Below, piece by piece: positions 1 to 44,761 of a stretch of 64,000 nt of DNA (the stretch's first letter is position 1; each line of letters begins with the position of its first letter). Made by a program: the position numbers and the translations under genes. This stretch comes from Metaphire vulgaris (Eukaryota > Annelida > Clitellata > Crassiclitellata > Megascolecidae), in assembly GCA_018105865.1 (NCBI GenBank), contig CM030853.1:6704075-6768074 (forward strand). The letters are read 5' to 3'. The notes under the pieces were generated by a model. The model ran no database searches, was not told where the DNA came from, and saw only the letters and a program-made list of their open reading frames with translations.

Positions 1-5
1 CCATC

Positions 6-776
6 GTGGAGCAGGGGAAGAAGCTGGCGGAGGTTGAGAAAATCCTCCAGAAGATATTGGAAGAAAGACCGCAGAAGGAACCGGAGCCGGCAAAGTCCTA
101 TGCGGATAAGGTGAAGGAACAGATGCCGGAAAGAAGCAAGACCATAGTGGTGAAGCAGCCGGACACACCAAAGAGGGAGGGGCCACAGCAGAGGCGTAAA
201 CAGACACTTGTTTACGTGGGCGAGGCGGAAGAGAGAACGGACAAGGAAGGTAGCAAACCGGCTGTTGTCTTAGTGGGGGATTCAAACGCTAGGAATTTAG
301 GAAAGAATTTAGTTTTACAGACTAAAAACCAGTACGTGGCCATCTCGCGTTCAGGTGCGAGAATTGAAGATGTGGAGGAGTTACTGGAAGAAGAAGCTGG
401 AAGAGAAGCAGAGACGTGTGTGTGGTGGAGCTGAGACGAACAATCTGCTGCAGGATGAAAAGCAGACATAATTGAGAAATTCAGGAGAATGATTAGAGAA
501 TTGAAACAGCGGAGGAAGCACTTGGTGATCACAGGAATCATGCCTAGAAGAGACCTGTCTAGAAGCAATGAGAGCAAGAGATTGGAGGTCAATGCCATGC
601 TATTGGGAATATGCAGGAAAGAAGGAGTTGATTTCGTGGACGTGGAATTCAACGCACAGAGATCAGGATACCTTGCCAGGGATGGGCTTCATCTTAATTG
701 GATGGGAGCAGACATGGTGGCAAGGAGGATATTTCATACAGTGAAGTCGGCTTGCCTGTGTAGGCATTTAAACTGA
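6..776 (+). pseudogene. LINE ORF1 with SGNH/GDSL esterase-like domain, broken
   Basis: The N-terminal part (about 90 residues) is charged and Lys/Glu/Pro-rich. Then comes VVLVGDSNARNLG, a block-I-like motif with the nucleophile Ser in GDSN. The C-terminal part carries DGLHLNWMGADMVARRI, the block V Asp-x-x-His. This pair is the signature of the SGNH hydrolase (esterase) ORF1 proteins known from CR1/L2-type LINEs. The middle is out of frame: two TGA stops (432, 456) appear where single-base shifts near 415 and 461 occurred, and the frame before and after is the same. The true start is probably upstream of the window. Function in such elements is RNA or membrane association during retrotransposition, but this copy is dead. 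Confidence 0.7.
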
Positions 777-1002
777 GGACAAAGGCAGTTAGAACAGATA
801 GTAGCAGTGGTAGCCCTAGTAGAAGTAGTGGAGACTTTAGTAGTAGTAAACGCTTAGGTAGGTTAGATAGTAATAGACGTAGCTGTAGTAGTAAACATTC
901 TACTGGGGAGGGCGATTGAAGATTAGGGGTATCTCTAACTGTCTTGAAAATATAACAATAAATAGCACCGACACCAGGAAGAAAAGTAGGGCTTTGATAG
1001 GG

Positions 1003-3816
1003 AAGAAACTTAAGTGTTTTTATACAAATGCCAGAAGTATTATAAGCAAGTAAAAAAGCTGAGTTGGAAATGTGCATCAGTTCAATCAAACCAGATATTA
1101 TAGGTATTACAGAGACCTGGGCCAGACAGGAAATAGACGATGGAGAGCTAGGTTTGAATGGGTATGTAATGTTTAGAAAGGACAGGGAAAACCTAAGTGT
1201 CAGAGGTCATGGAGCTGGGGAGTAATACTGTATGTCAAAGAAGAACTGAATGCATTGGAAAGAAGGGATATTCAAGATGACAATTTTAGAGAAAATATTT
1301 GGTGTGAAATCAGATGCAAAAAAGAAAAAATACTATTAGGCGTATGCTATCGGGTCCCAGATGCAAAGGAGGAAATAGATATTGGATTGTTTAGGATTTT
1401 AGATATAGTAGCCAAGGAAAATGTACTAATAATGGGTGACTTCAACTATCATATTAACTGGGAAAGCATGGAGGCAGACAGGAACCAGGACAAGAGATTT
1501 CTTAAGTGCATGGATGACAATTTCCTCACACAACATGTCACTGAACCAACGAGAGGAGGTAACACACTGGACTTAATAATTACTTCAGATGATCAGTTAG
1601 TGAAGAATATGATGGTTGGACAAAACTTAGGCACAAGTGACCACCAGACAGTGACATTTGATGTAATTTTAGCAGAAGACATCGAGAGCACACGCAACCA
1701 AAAAAACAAAAACTATTTCCGGGGAAACTACGATCTGGCTAGGAAGATGATCGAAGATTTGGACATAGGAAGCATGATAAAGGATAAAAATGCAGAAGAA
1801 AGCTGGGAAATATTTAAAAATTGCATGTCAAGGGTTATGGATTCAACAATACCAAAACAGCGGACACTTAACAAAAAACTTCCATGGGTTGAGAGAGGTA
1901 CAGAAGAAGAGAAGGGCCAAAAACAAAGCGTGGAAGAAATTGAGAAGGCACCAACTAAAAATGCAAAGCAATGAAGGTTTGGAACAGGCGAGATTAAAAC
2001 AGTTACAGTCCAGTTATGTGCAAAAGAGGAACAAATCAACAGCTACAAACAAAGCGGCTATTGCAGAGTATGAAAACAAATTAGCAAAAGACATCAAACG
2101 GAACAGTAAGAGTTTTTATGGATATGCAAGAAGTAAGATGAAGCGAAAAGAAAAAGTGGGACCATTAGTAGCTGATTCTGGAGAAACAGTGACGGATGAC
2201 ATGGAAACAGCAACAATTCTGAACGATTACTTTGGATCAGTGTTCACAAAGGAAAATACAACCAACATACCAAAGCCCATTAATTTATTTTGTGGAAAAG
2301 AGGAGGAAGCATTATCAGACATAAATTGCAGTAAAGAGTGTGTCCTGGAAATTCTGAGCCAAATGAAAACTGACAAAAGCCCTGGAATAGACAATATACA
2401 CCCAAAATTTCTGTATGAGGTAAGACATGAGGTTAGTGAGGTAATAGCCACAATATTCAATATGTCACTTAAATCGGGAATAGTCCCTAGAGACTGGAGG
2501 GATGCAGTAGTCACTCCTATATTCAAAAAGGGTAACCGTGGGGAGCCAGGAAATTATAGGCCTGTGAGTCTGACCTGTATAGTGTGTAAAGTTCTGGAGA
2601 AAATAATGAAAGCAAATATATTGGACCATCTTATGAGACACAAGATTTTAAAGGATAGCCAGCATGGGTTTATTAAGGGAAGATCTTGCTTAACAAACAT
2701 ACTGGACTTTTGGAGGAGATTCAAGACAAGCTAGATGAGGGAAAGGCAGTTGATGTAGTATACCTGGACTTTGCAAAAAGCATTCGATAAAGTACCTCAT
2801 TCAAGACTGGCAGTCAAGCTTCAGGCCAGTGGAATTAGAGGTAAAGTTCTTGGATGGATAAAAACTGGCTTCAGAGCAGAAGACAGAAGGTAGGTATAAG
2901 AGGCAAGTATTCAGATTGGGCTGAGGTCATAAGTGGGGTGCCACAAGGTTCAGTGTTGGGACCTCTATTGTTTTTAATATACATCAACGACATCGATGAT
3001 GATATAATGTCAAAAATTTCAAAATTCGCTGATGACACAAAACTGTGTGGACAGAGTGACAGTGAAGCAGAAGCAAAAATTTTACAAGAAGACCTTAATA
3101 GACTATCCCAGTGGTCGGCAGATTGGCAAATGCTTTTTAATACAGATAAATGCTCGGTGATGCACATTGGGAAGAAGGGAACAGATCATGAGTTTAAGTT
3201 ATGTGGGAAGGGACTAAAAGTAACAAACGAGGAGAAAGATCTAGGGGTCATCATGCATAACAGCTTAAAGCCATCTAGGCAATGTGCAGAGGCAGCTAAT
3301 AAGGCCAACAAAATTCTAGGTATGATCAAAAGAACGATAGTGAGCAGAGAGAAGGATGTAATAATAAGACTTTACAAGACATTGGTACGTCCACATTTAG
3401 AGTACTGTGTTCAAGCATGGTGTCCATTCCTGAAGAAAGACATAGAGACCTTAGAAAGAGTGCAACACAGAGCAACAAAGATGATCAAGGGATATCACAA
3501 ACTAACCTATGAGGAAAGGCTAAATCACTGTGGATTGACAACCCTGGAAAAAAAGAAGAGAGAGAGGGGATTTGATCGAGACATACAAAATACTAACAAA
3601 CAAAGTGGAAATGCCAAAGGAAAGATTTTTACAATGAAGCAGTATGATCGAACCAGAGGACACAGCATGAAACTGTTCAAGAAACGGGTTGGGAGACATA
3701 AACAGCATTTTTTTAGTGCAAGAGTGGTGGACAGATGGAATGAACTGGATGAGGGGATAGTAACGGCTGCAACTGTAAACGAGTTCAAAATAAACCTCAG
3801 TAGTTTAGGATATTAG
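1003..3816 (+). pseudogene. LINE ORF2: endonuclease plus reverse transcriptase, multiply frameshifted
   Basis: The endonuclease part has TNARSI, the catalytic-Glu motif ITETW, MGDFNYH and TSDHQ, in the order of the exonuclease-endonuclease-phosphatase fold. The RT part shows DKSPGIDNIHPKFL, PIFKKGNRGEPGNYRPVSL, QHGFIKGRSCLTNI, then SGVPQGSVLG and the active-site box FADDTKL. The other catalytic Asp block (YLDFAK followed by FDKVPH, near 2760-2800) is split by an extra A. The C-terminal end RVVDRWNELDEGIV...VNEFK is a standard CR1/L2 tail, ending at TAG 3814-3816. Frames switch 1 to 2 to 1, so at least six indels separate it from a working ORF. Confidence 0.85.
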
Positions 3817-4076
3817 ATTGGACGGGAGCAACAGTGGTTCTCACACAGGGCAGTCCCTACTGAACCACTTTAAACCTTGTTATATTTAAGGCAAATGAAA
3901 GATCTAAATTGAGAATTATATAATCAATCTAGTGTACCACTTATTTGAATGTGGTGCAGCATCGAATGTTATGTAGCCTACAATGGATTTTTAATTTCCA
4001 ACTAATTTCAGTTTTATATAGTTACTATTAAAAAATTCATCTTGTCAATTTCAAATATAAGCTTATTTATCTTTAC

Positions 4077-4160
4077 AACAGTGGTTCTCACACAGGGCAG
4101 TCCCTACTGAACCACTTTAAACCTTGTTATATTATATTATATTTACATTTTCTTAGATGA
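4077..4160 (+). mobile_element. Second copy of the LINE 3' end, 5'-truncated
   Basis: The stretch CAGTGGTTCTCACACAGGGC...CCTTGTTATATT repeats 3832-3886 almost perfectly and ends in a TATTATATT-rich tail. The 3'-only copy next to the parent 3' UTR fits a 5'-truncated insertion of the same LINE family or a local duplication. Confidence 0.6.
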
Positions 4161-4261
4161 GCAGGAAAGAGGGGTTGATATAATATTCTGGTAACAACAG
4201 GGCCGCCACAGTAAATAATCTTGACATGAATATCTTCACTGTTTTTCTTCGCGGTTTCAAA

Positions 4262-4262
<1 letters not shown>

Positions 4263-4299
<37 letters not shown>

Positions 4300-4312
4300 G
4301 CCTATTATTATT
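4263..4312. repeat. (ATT)n microsatellite
   Basis: About twelve perfect ATT units followed by a short imperfect stretch, 100 bp downstream of the duplicated LINE tail. Confidence 0.9.
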
Positions 4313-4759
4313 ATCTGATAAATTATAGCGTCCTATAACAAGGCATAAGCCTAAATCAAGAGTGTTTTACAATGATGAGTTAGCAATCATACGACGTACT
4401 AAACAAGTGTGTCTTAAGATATTGTTGTCAGACAGGATGTTGTCCAGTGTTGTCAGACAGGATGACCTAATCACGCCTAGATGACCACCTGATCCAGGAC
4501 TATTCAATGAAATGTTATGAGGCGTCAACTTGTTTAATGACAGGTGCCCGGTGGCCATGTGTTTTTGAAACCAGTAGTTGTCAGTTATCGCTATGACACG
4601 CCCCCCACATTTTACCGGCTTCTTGTATCCAAAGTTACAAACTGCTTCTTACTGCATTACTAAATTTCACTGATATTTTACATATTTTGTGAATTAAGGA
4701 TAGCCAAACAAACTAAATAAGTAGCCTAAGTTGAAACAGGTCATTAAAAAAATTCGTAG

Positions 4760-4872
4760 GTATTAGAAAAAAAGTTATTTAATGTTTTAGTATCTTCGCG
4801 GGCCATTTATTTCAGACTCCTTGGCGGACCGGATCTGGCCCGCGGACCGCCATTTGAACGCCTCTGATCTAA
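4760..4872. mobile_element. hAT-like element end (GGCCCGCGGACCGCCATTTG family)
   Basis: The segment TATCTTCGCGGGCCATTT...TGGCCCGCGGACCGCCATTTGAA is nearly identical to 37845-37925. Read in reverse it begins CAGAGGCGTTCAAATGG, a hAT-style terminus. The other end is not recognised here. Confidence 0.5.
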
Positions 4873-4970
4873 GCGATTGAGCGATTAAGCATCACCTGTG
4901 TCGTTTAGAAATCTCTAAATTAGAGCGCTACTAGTCATTTGAGTTTACTTTTATCCATTGCTTTTTATAG

Positions 4971-38444
<33,474 letters not shown>

Positions 38445-38509
38445 CCTTTGCCCTCTAGCTCCTGCATCAGCCGCTCACACCTCGCTGCAGCACATCACCT
38501 CCAGGCTCA

Positions 38510-38902
<393 letters not shown>

Positions 38903-39224
38903 GCGGTGTATCCAGTTGGAAGTCCCATCGATACAGCCGAAAGTCTCTTCGGAATGTACTTATGAAAATTGTCGTCTAGCGACTGAAATTATATCGATTT
39001 AATATCATCACTGATTTTCGTTTCTAAAAATCTGCGAGTAATCGCCGTCGCAACTGGGCAGGATTTTTTAAACGCAGGCGCTCGATATTATATTATAATA
39101 CGCAGACTGCAAACTATAAAAGCGTGTGTTTCTACAGATGAGGCACGATTGCCGATTAACAGATCCAGGATATTACGCCGGATGACTCAATTGAGCTAAA
39201 GAATGCCACGGCGATCGCCATTAA

Positions 39225-39296
39225 CCCCTTAACCGTGTATTTAACTGTAACTCAATGTAAAATGGACGGATATATCTGGGATCCCCAGTTAAGGGG
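39225..39296. mobile_element. piggyBac-like 72-bp MITE (copy 3)
   Basis: It starts CCCCTTAACCGTGTATTTAA and ends CCCCAGTTAAGGGG. TTAA is on both sides (39221-39224, 39297-39300). Near-identical to copy 1. Confidence 0.8.
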
Positions 39297-39702
39297 TTAA
39301 TGTCCTCTTCAAACGTCTTGTGATGTTTACATTCGTGCACAGCAAAACGTTTAGCAAAAATACTGCAAAATTTTAGGGAAAATATCAGGCTAAGTCCCTT
39401 TGAACACACGTAGTCCGCGTTCGGGGAAAAACTTGGCTGGCTGATTTTAGAAATACAGTGGGAACCCTGCCCGTAAATTTTCGACATTCAGAGATGTGTC
39501 AGCAGTGTGATATTTTCAGGGGTGGAAGAATTCCTAGTAACTGGTGTCACGAAGCTTATTTAACTACGCTATTTAGCAAATGTAAGCAATTAGACCTAAA
39601 TCTCCCCCAAATCTCCAAAGGGTACGACCCTCAAATGCCTCCCTTTAATGAAAAACGCTTACCTCGACTAATGAGGGATCGAGTCCTTACCTCTGGCAAA
39701 TC

Positions 39703-39705
<3 letters not shown>

Positions 39706-39767
<62 letters not shown>

Positions 39768-39832
39768 GGTTTAAAATGGTTCAGGACGACTGCCCTGTGT
39801 GAGAACCACTAGTCACGACAGATTACTATGTG
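39706..39832 (-). repeat. (AAT)n with antisense LINE/SINE 3' tail
   Basis: About 21 AAT units precede GGTTTAAAATGGTTCAGGAC ... CCCTGTGTGAGAACCACTAG. On the - strand this is the CR1-like 3' end (GGTTCTCACACAGGGCAGTC) running into (ATT)n. Confidence 0.75.
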
Positions 39833-40033
39833 CAGCACTGTGTCCAACACCTCCTGAAGCCTTTCGGGTCATCAAGAGTCCAGTCAACTTTATTGTGATA
39901 TTTCTACGGCTGCTAAGCCAACAAACTGCTTCTAACTCGATCTTTGAATATACAAAATTTGCCATAGGTATTTACAGTGAACAACTTATATTGAATACAT
40001 TTACTGTCGATATTAGCATTTCTTTTAGCTATA

Positions 40034-40034
40034 G

Positions 40035-40090
<56 letters not shown>
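40034..40090. repeat. (TA)n microsatellite
   Basis: About 28 TA units. Confidence 0.95.
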
Positions 40091-40091
<1 letters not shown>

Positions 40092-41884
40092 CACTGAGTA
40101 ACAAAAATTTTTTTCATTAACTGATACAAATTGTGGTGATTTAATACAATTAAGCGATGCTGAATCCAAATATAACCACCAAAATCTTCTATCACGTCAG
40201 AATTTTTAGTTATGAGCAAATAGAAAAATTGCATTAGTCTACTATAACTGAAGCACATGTCATTATAGGTGATAGCTACTATTTGCTCTCCCTCTTTGCA
40301 GGAAACATTATCGACCTCAACGACTTCCTCTTGTAACAGGTTCTGCTGTCTTGCTGCAACAGCCAGCAGAAATCACCCAGCTTAGTTGGACTATAGTGCA
40401 CTTGGTACCACTGTTCCATGACCGCGATTTCCTGGTGAAACCGATTGCTCATCTGACATCGCCCAGGTTCTCAGAAAAGAAATCGAGGTGCGAGGGGAGG
40501 AATTGCATCTTTAACGACATGTTAGCTCCCAATTGTTGGTAGTCACTGATCAGTTTTTCCACCAGCTCCTTATAGTTGCATGCCTTCCTATTTCCCAGAA
40601 ATCCACCAACCGCGTCTTTGAATGATCGCCAATGGTACCGACTCCACTGATGTCAACTTTGCTTCTAACTCTGTATAAAGTATCACCTGTCTGATCTGTG
40701 GGTCAACGAAAATGCCTTCTTGTATCTTGGCCTCACTGATCTTTGGAAATGTACTCCTCAAGAAACGAAAGCCGGCACCTTCTTTGTGAAGCGCTTTGAC
40801 GAAATTCTTCATTAAGGCAAGCTTAATGTGGAATGGAGGAAATTTTACGTTGTCTTTGCCTGGATTGTATTTAGTTCTAGAAGGTCACTGTTGAACTGAA
40901 TAGTGCTGATGTCTGGCACGGTTATCCCAAAGACAGAGGAAACAGCAGTGTTTAGTGTATCCACTTTGCATTACTGTAAAAAGACCAACAACCTTCAAGT
41001 CGCCACAGATACTCCACTGAAACTCTCTGTGCCTGATGAGGTCGTGAACTGCCATCACGCTTTCATAGGATTCCTTAACCTCCAGCTGCATGAACAAGAG
41101 GTACTGATGGTTGTTAATTAGTTTCATATATGAAGAAGTACCGAGTACAGCTTTTAAGCTGGCTTTACAGGAGCCAATAAAAAGATGCCAGTTGTCAGAA
41201 TTGTGACTGTAGCCAAGTGTGACGAACAGTCTATTTATAATTTTGAAGTAACAAATCTGATCCTGCACAGTGAAGAACTGTGACACGTTTATTGCGATGT
41301 CGATAGTGACGTTAACATCAGTATGTAATAGATTCCATTGTTTAAGTCGTGAGCCCAGCAGCTCTGACTGTCCTTTAGTTGAATTAAGATCGCGTACAAG
41401 GTCCCTGAGATCTGAATGATTAATGAGATGTGGTATACCAGCAGAATATTCGTTTTGTTGCTGAGGAGGTTGCACCTCTTTCACTGTCCTCAGACTGCTC
41501 ACGTAACTCATGGAAATTCTGTGGTGGGCTAGGTACCGTTAGGTCATCCCCATGAGGAACTGGTCTGATGGCAGATGGAAGGTTTGGGTACTATATTGCA
41601 CTTCTGTTCTTGATTGAAAATCTAATAACGGTAGTTAAACAAAAGTAACAGCCAGAATTATGATCCTTGGGCTCTCGCCAAACTATGGATATAGTAAAGG
41701 ACATTTTGCGTTTCCTTTAAGCCACTGAGTTGCACGATATGCAAATAACATGTGGCAACCAAAGTTTTGTCTTGATCGCCTACCTTCATACCGAAGTACT
41801 GGTGGTAGGCAAACTTCACTAGTGATGATATGGTCTTTACTTTGTGCTTCATGATGTACGATCCAGAGATGTAGCAAGTACACA

Positions 41885-42112
41885 ATGCTTCAAGTACAAG
41901 TACAAGTACAAGTACCTGGCCTCCGAGTACAAGTACAAGTACAAGTACTTGCATTCCAAAAACTCCGAGTACAAGTACAAGTACAAGTACCTGGCCTCCG
42001 AGTACAAGTACAAGTACAAGTACCTGGCCTCCGAGTACGAGTACAAGTACAAGTACCTGGCCTCCGAGTACAAGTACAAGTACAAGTACCTGGCCTCCAA
42101 GTACTAGTACAA
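41885..42112. repeat. Subterminal GTACAA minisatellite, block A
   Basis: Units CGAGTACAAGTACAAGTACA AGTACCTGGCCTC, about 33 bp, six copies, with an inserted TTGCATTCCAAAAACT between the second and third. Confidence 0.9.
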
Positions 42113-42218
42113 CATTTTTGACAATGACATTTTTTTCGCTGACATTTTGTCTCCATGACATTTTCTACATGACATTTTGTCCGTGACATTTTGTCCTCGG
42201 ACAGTTTGTCCGGCCACG
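42112..42218. repeat. GGACAAAATGTC repeat (copy 3, one arm)
   Basis: Six GACATTTTGTC units ending CCGGCCACG, the same end as copies at 9341 and 11701, without the telomere-like core. It is nested within the hAT element. Confidence 0.75.
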
Positions 42219-42243
42219 AATAAAATTGACACTATATTAGCAT

Positions 42244-42477
42244 CTAAATATCATCACAGTTGCACTTAAAAAATAGAGATGATAGTCTTGCATCGGTCAT
42301 ATTAACCCACCTATGCGGTCTCGCGATCAAGCCAGCTTGGCTAAATACGTGTTTAATTGGTGCGCCAGAAGCAGGCACACTAAGGTCTCTAATTAATGGC
42401 TGCATTATACAGCCTGTTGAACTCCTTTCTATTAACTTCACTGTTCCAAAATACGATGGTATCAGTGGCTTCATCAT
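42244..42477 (-). pseudogene. hAT transposase C-terminal dimerisation fragment
   Basis: DLSVPASGAPIKHVFSQAGL then IARPHRWVNMTDARLSSLFF and KCN. The pattern SxPASSxPxERVFSxxGxI...RxRLxxxxLxxLxFLKxN is the conserved C-terminal dimerisation region of hAT transposases. No catalytic DDE part remains. Confidence 0.85.
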
Positions 42478-42575
42478 AAATTTCGTTGAGTTCCAGGTAC
42501 TTGGCCATCTGTGAAGATGTGCTTGTCATTAGCCTAAAGGAACAGCATTACTGGTACCATTGAAGTACATGTAGC

Positions 42576-42790
42576 CAGAGATGTAGCAAGTACACAATGC
42601 TTCAAGTACAAGTACAAGTACAAGTACCTGGCCTCCGAGTACAAGTACAAGTACAAGTACTTGCATTCCTAAAACTCCGAGTACAAGTACAAGTACAAGT
42701 ACCTGGCCTCCGAGTACAAGTACAAGTACAAGTACTAAAAATTTGTACTCGAGTACAACTCGAGTACAAGTACCAAGTACTACATCTCTG
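42576..42790. repeat. GTACAA minisatellite block B with both hAT ends
   Basis: From CAGAGATGTAGCAAGTACAC to GTACTACATCTCTG it has the form of a 215-bp MITE of the same family as the outer element. It holds three to four GTACAA units and TTGCATTCCTAAAACT as in block A. Its left flank (catgtagc) does not match its right flank. Confidence 0.75.
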
Positions 42791-43270
42791 GTACGATCCA
42801 CACACATAGCAAAAACAATTCACTCTTGTCACACATGATCGTCTTGATGCCATTTCAATTATAATACTTTCAAATTATTTTTTCAAACTCTTCCAAAAAT
42901 AGACAAAGACACTGATTCATAAAGTAAACATTATTTTATACAATTATAAATAAATCAGACATATTTAAATCAGATCAAAATTTTCCGTAAAACACATGTT
43001 AAACTATACAGTATATAATGCATGACATGACACTGACAGTATAGGCCTACACATGCAAAACATTTAGATGGGGATAACTTTTAAACTAGCTGACGTGCTA
43101 GAGCAAAACCGCTTACAGATTTAGAATCAGCGTGTCGTATCCCATCTGAATCACCTATTACCTTCTCAGTTAAGAAAATCATGTTTTCCAGTGTAATCAG
43201 TCGCGTAGAAAATATAGATCCAATTAATTCTTCAAGTTCCCTTCAACGCATAGAACATGCCTTAGGGGTC

Positions 43271-43457
43271 AGAGGCGGCGCTAGGGGGTGGGTCCGCGGA
43301 TCCGGACCCACCCAGCCTCGAGCAGGGTCACCCGAGCAAATCGTGCAAATCCACAGAGAAATTCTGATTTTGTTTGGGGGGGAGTAGTCTGAGCCGGATC
43401 CTGGTTGTGTAGATTGCATTAGACCCACCCAGCCAACAAAACCCAGCGCCACCCCTC
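43271..43457. mobile_element. MITE related to 31821-32013
   Basis: GGCGGCGCTAGGGGGTGGGTCC..., GAGCAAATCGTGCAAATC, TAGATTGCATTAGACCCACC, CCCAGCGCC are shared with the dated copy. The ends are eroded. Confidence 0.65.
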
Positions 43458-43466
43458 ACGTGAGAG

Positions 43467-43830
43467 GCCGTCCATAAAGTACGTCACGCTCTAGGGGCAG
43501 CCTGGCAGGGGTCTTAAGAAAGTGAGTTTCTGACAGAGACGAGGACCAGCGTGACGTCACACTTTCAGTATAAATGAAACCTTAGAGTCTATACCTGATA
43601 AGATGTATATTACAAGACCGTTTTTTAAAGACGTTTTTACCATAATTGCTCATTAACACCTTTTTGCCTGAGATAAACTTACATTAAATTTTAAGTCTCA
43701 ATTAGGCTATAGAGTAGGGTGGGGCAAGACGCCCGGTCTAAGAGAAAATTTGGTTTTTGGTGGACTGTGTTGTTATCATTGTCAGAGGTTGAATATTTGT
43801 TTCGCTGCAGAGCATAATCGACGTTATCAA
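43467..43830. mobile_element. MITE related to 14391-14813, interrupted
   Basis: GGCCGTCCATAAAGTACGTC, ACCAGCGTGACGTCACACTT and CAGTATAAAT are shared with the 14391 copy. A GTAGGGTGGGGCAAGACGCC sequence near 43713 breaks the alignment and may be another short element. Confidence 0.5.
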
Positions 43831-44239
43831 AATCGTCATTACTGCAATACAGTGTAATTGATAAATGGGTCAACCATTCCTCAAAACATAAATAAAAATA
43901 ACAAGAAGCATTCAATCTGATGAATGCTGATCCCCCACTGATCGAGAACGACTCCTGATAGAGGTAGAAAAGTGTGGTTTTAGCCATTCGCCCCATTTGC
44001 CTTGAAGTCTAAACTTGGGGTGCAAGCAGTCCAATCTCATTGCATTATTAAAATCAACCACTAATTATAAGATATGAATTTTATTTCTCGGAGCAAATCA
44101 TTTGAGTATTGAACATTCAGCATTAATTGCGAAATTGTGCGCTGTTTTGTGAATGTCTGTTGCCTTGTGCACTAATTCAAAGTAAATTTAAACAACCACG
44201 GTCCACAAATGCTTATGAAATGTATATTATGTTCTTAAG

Positions 44240-44298
44240 TTCATTGGTTTTCACACAGGCTTACTTAGCCTCCTAAACCACTTAAAATCGCATTATTA
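44240..44298 (+). repeat. Orphan SINE/LINE tail
   Basis: CATTGGTTTTCACACAGGCT TACTTAGCCTCCTAAACCAC TTAAAATCGCATTATT, in sense orientation, without a recognisable head. Confidence 0.65.
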
Positions 44299-44761
44299 AA
44301 AACTTATTTCCCAAACCAGTTACATAATTAAATTACCCGGATAACACGAATTCACGAAATAATGCGAATAAACAAATCTTTAGCAAATGAGTTCTTAAAT
44401 TGAAGTAAAATCAAACACAAATCAAAAGAAATATGAAACAAATAACTAATAATGCAATTGAAAACAAAGGATAAAAGAAACTTAATAAAACACTGATGTG
44501 TTCTTTTTAAAAACCATTTTCTCCAGTACCCAAAACTTGCATAAACATAGAAGTGGCCATGCTCTATAAAAACTACATAGCACCTACTTGTGTGCTCATA
44601 AAGTGACATGGAATAGTGCAAAGGATGTACCAGGCTTTGTATGTATTGGACAAAAGAAATATCACAGTACTTTAGTCACAGTCCATGCTGAATTAACACG
44701 GGTTAAAAGTCAAGTCTGTATATGTCATGGAATTGTTAACTTGTTGCAGCAGTCTTTATAT

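Larger units (their letters stand above)
1..3890 (+). mobile_element. Degenerate CR1-like non-LTR retrotransposon (LINE), 5' end cut by the window
   Basis: A nearly full-length LINE body is visible in order: esterase-like ORF1 (6-776), AP-type endonuclease (about 1003-1974) and reverse transcriptase (about 1880-3816). A short 3' UTR follows. The order and the RT motifs (GVPQGSVLGPLLFLIYIND and FADDTKL) fit the CR1/L2 group. Reading frames break at least seven times (near 415, 461, 1051, 1221, 1890, 2709, 2779 and again near 3560), so it cannot be active. The 3' UTR contains a segment at 3830-3890 that recurs at 4077. The element lies upstream of the first recognised exon of the + strand channel gene, probably in an intron or 5' flank. 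CR1 assignment rests on motif style, not on a phylogeny. Confidence 0.85.
41864..42790 (-). mobile_element. hAT-type transposon (927 bp) inserted in the above ORF, exact 8-bp duplication
   Basis: Ends CAGAGATGTAG and CTACATCTCTG are inverted. Both flanks are gtacgatc (41856-41863, 42791-42798). Removing the element and one flank rejoins the host frame (CYVCGSY then IMKHK). It contains two related GTACAA minisatellite blocks, a palindromic GGACAAAATGTC repeat and a - strand transposase fragment. A second left-end sequence (CAGAGATGTAGCAAGTACAC) at 42576 shows internal rearrangement. Confidence 0.88.
40290..42853 (-). pseudogene. Decayed copy of a dispersed protein family (CFCYVCGSY...), split by a hAT element
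   Basis: The first codon is probably ATG 42853-42851. In order: MASRRSCVTRVNCFCYVCGS, then after the hAT insertion KHKVKTISSLVKFAYHQYFG and MKVGDQDK, IVWREPKDHNSGCYFC (41640-41700), VGLFTVMQSGYTKHCCFLCL (near 40950), MKNFVKALHKEGAGFRFL, PKISEAKIQEGIFVDPQIRQ, and MSLKMQFLPSHLDFFSENLG (near 40480). Paired Cys at each end suggest zinc binding. I recall proteins of this layout as a multi-copy, unnamed family in invertebrate genomes that behaves like mobile-element cargo, but I cannot name it. Several frameshifts make this copy dead. Confidence 0.7.

Noticed and set aside
41885..42112. CRISPR-like spaced repeats
   Set aside because: Units are contiguous GTACAA minisatellites without unique spacers, in animal DNA, at a transposon end.
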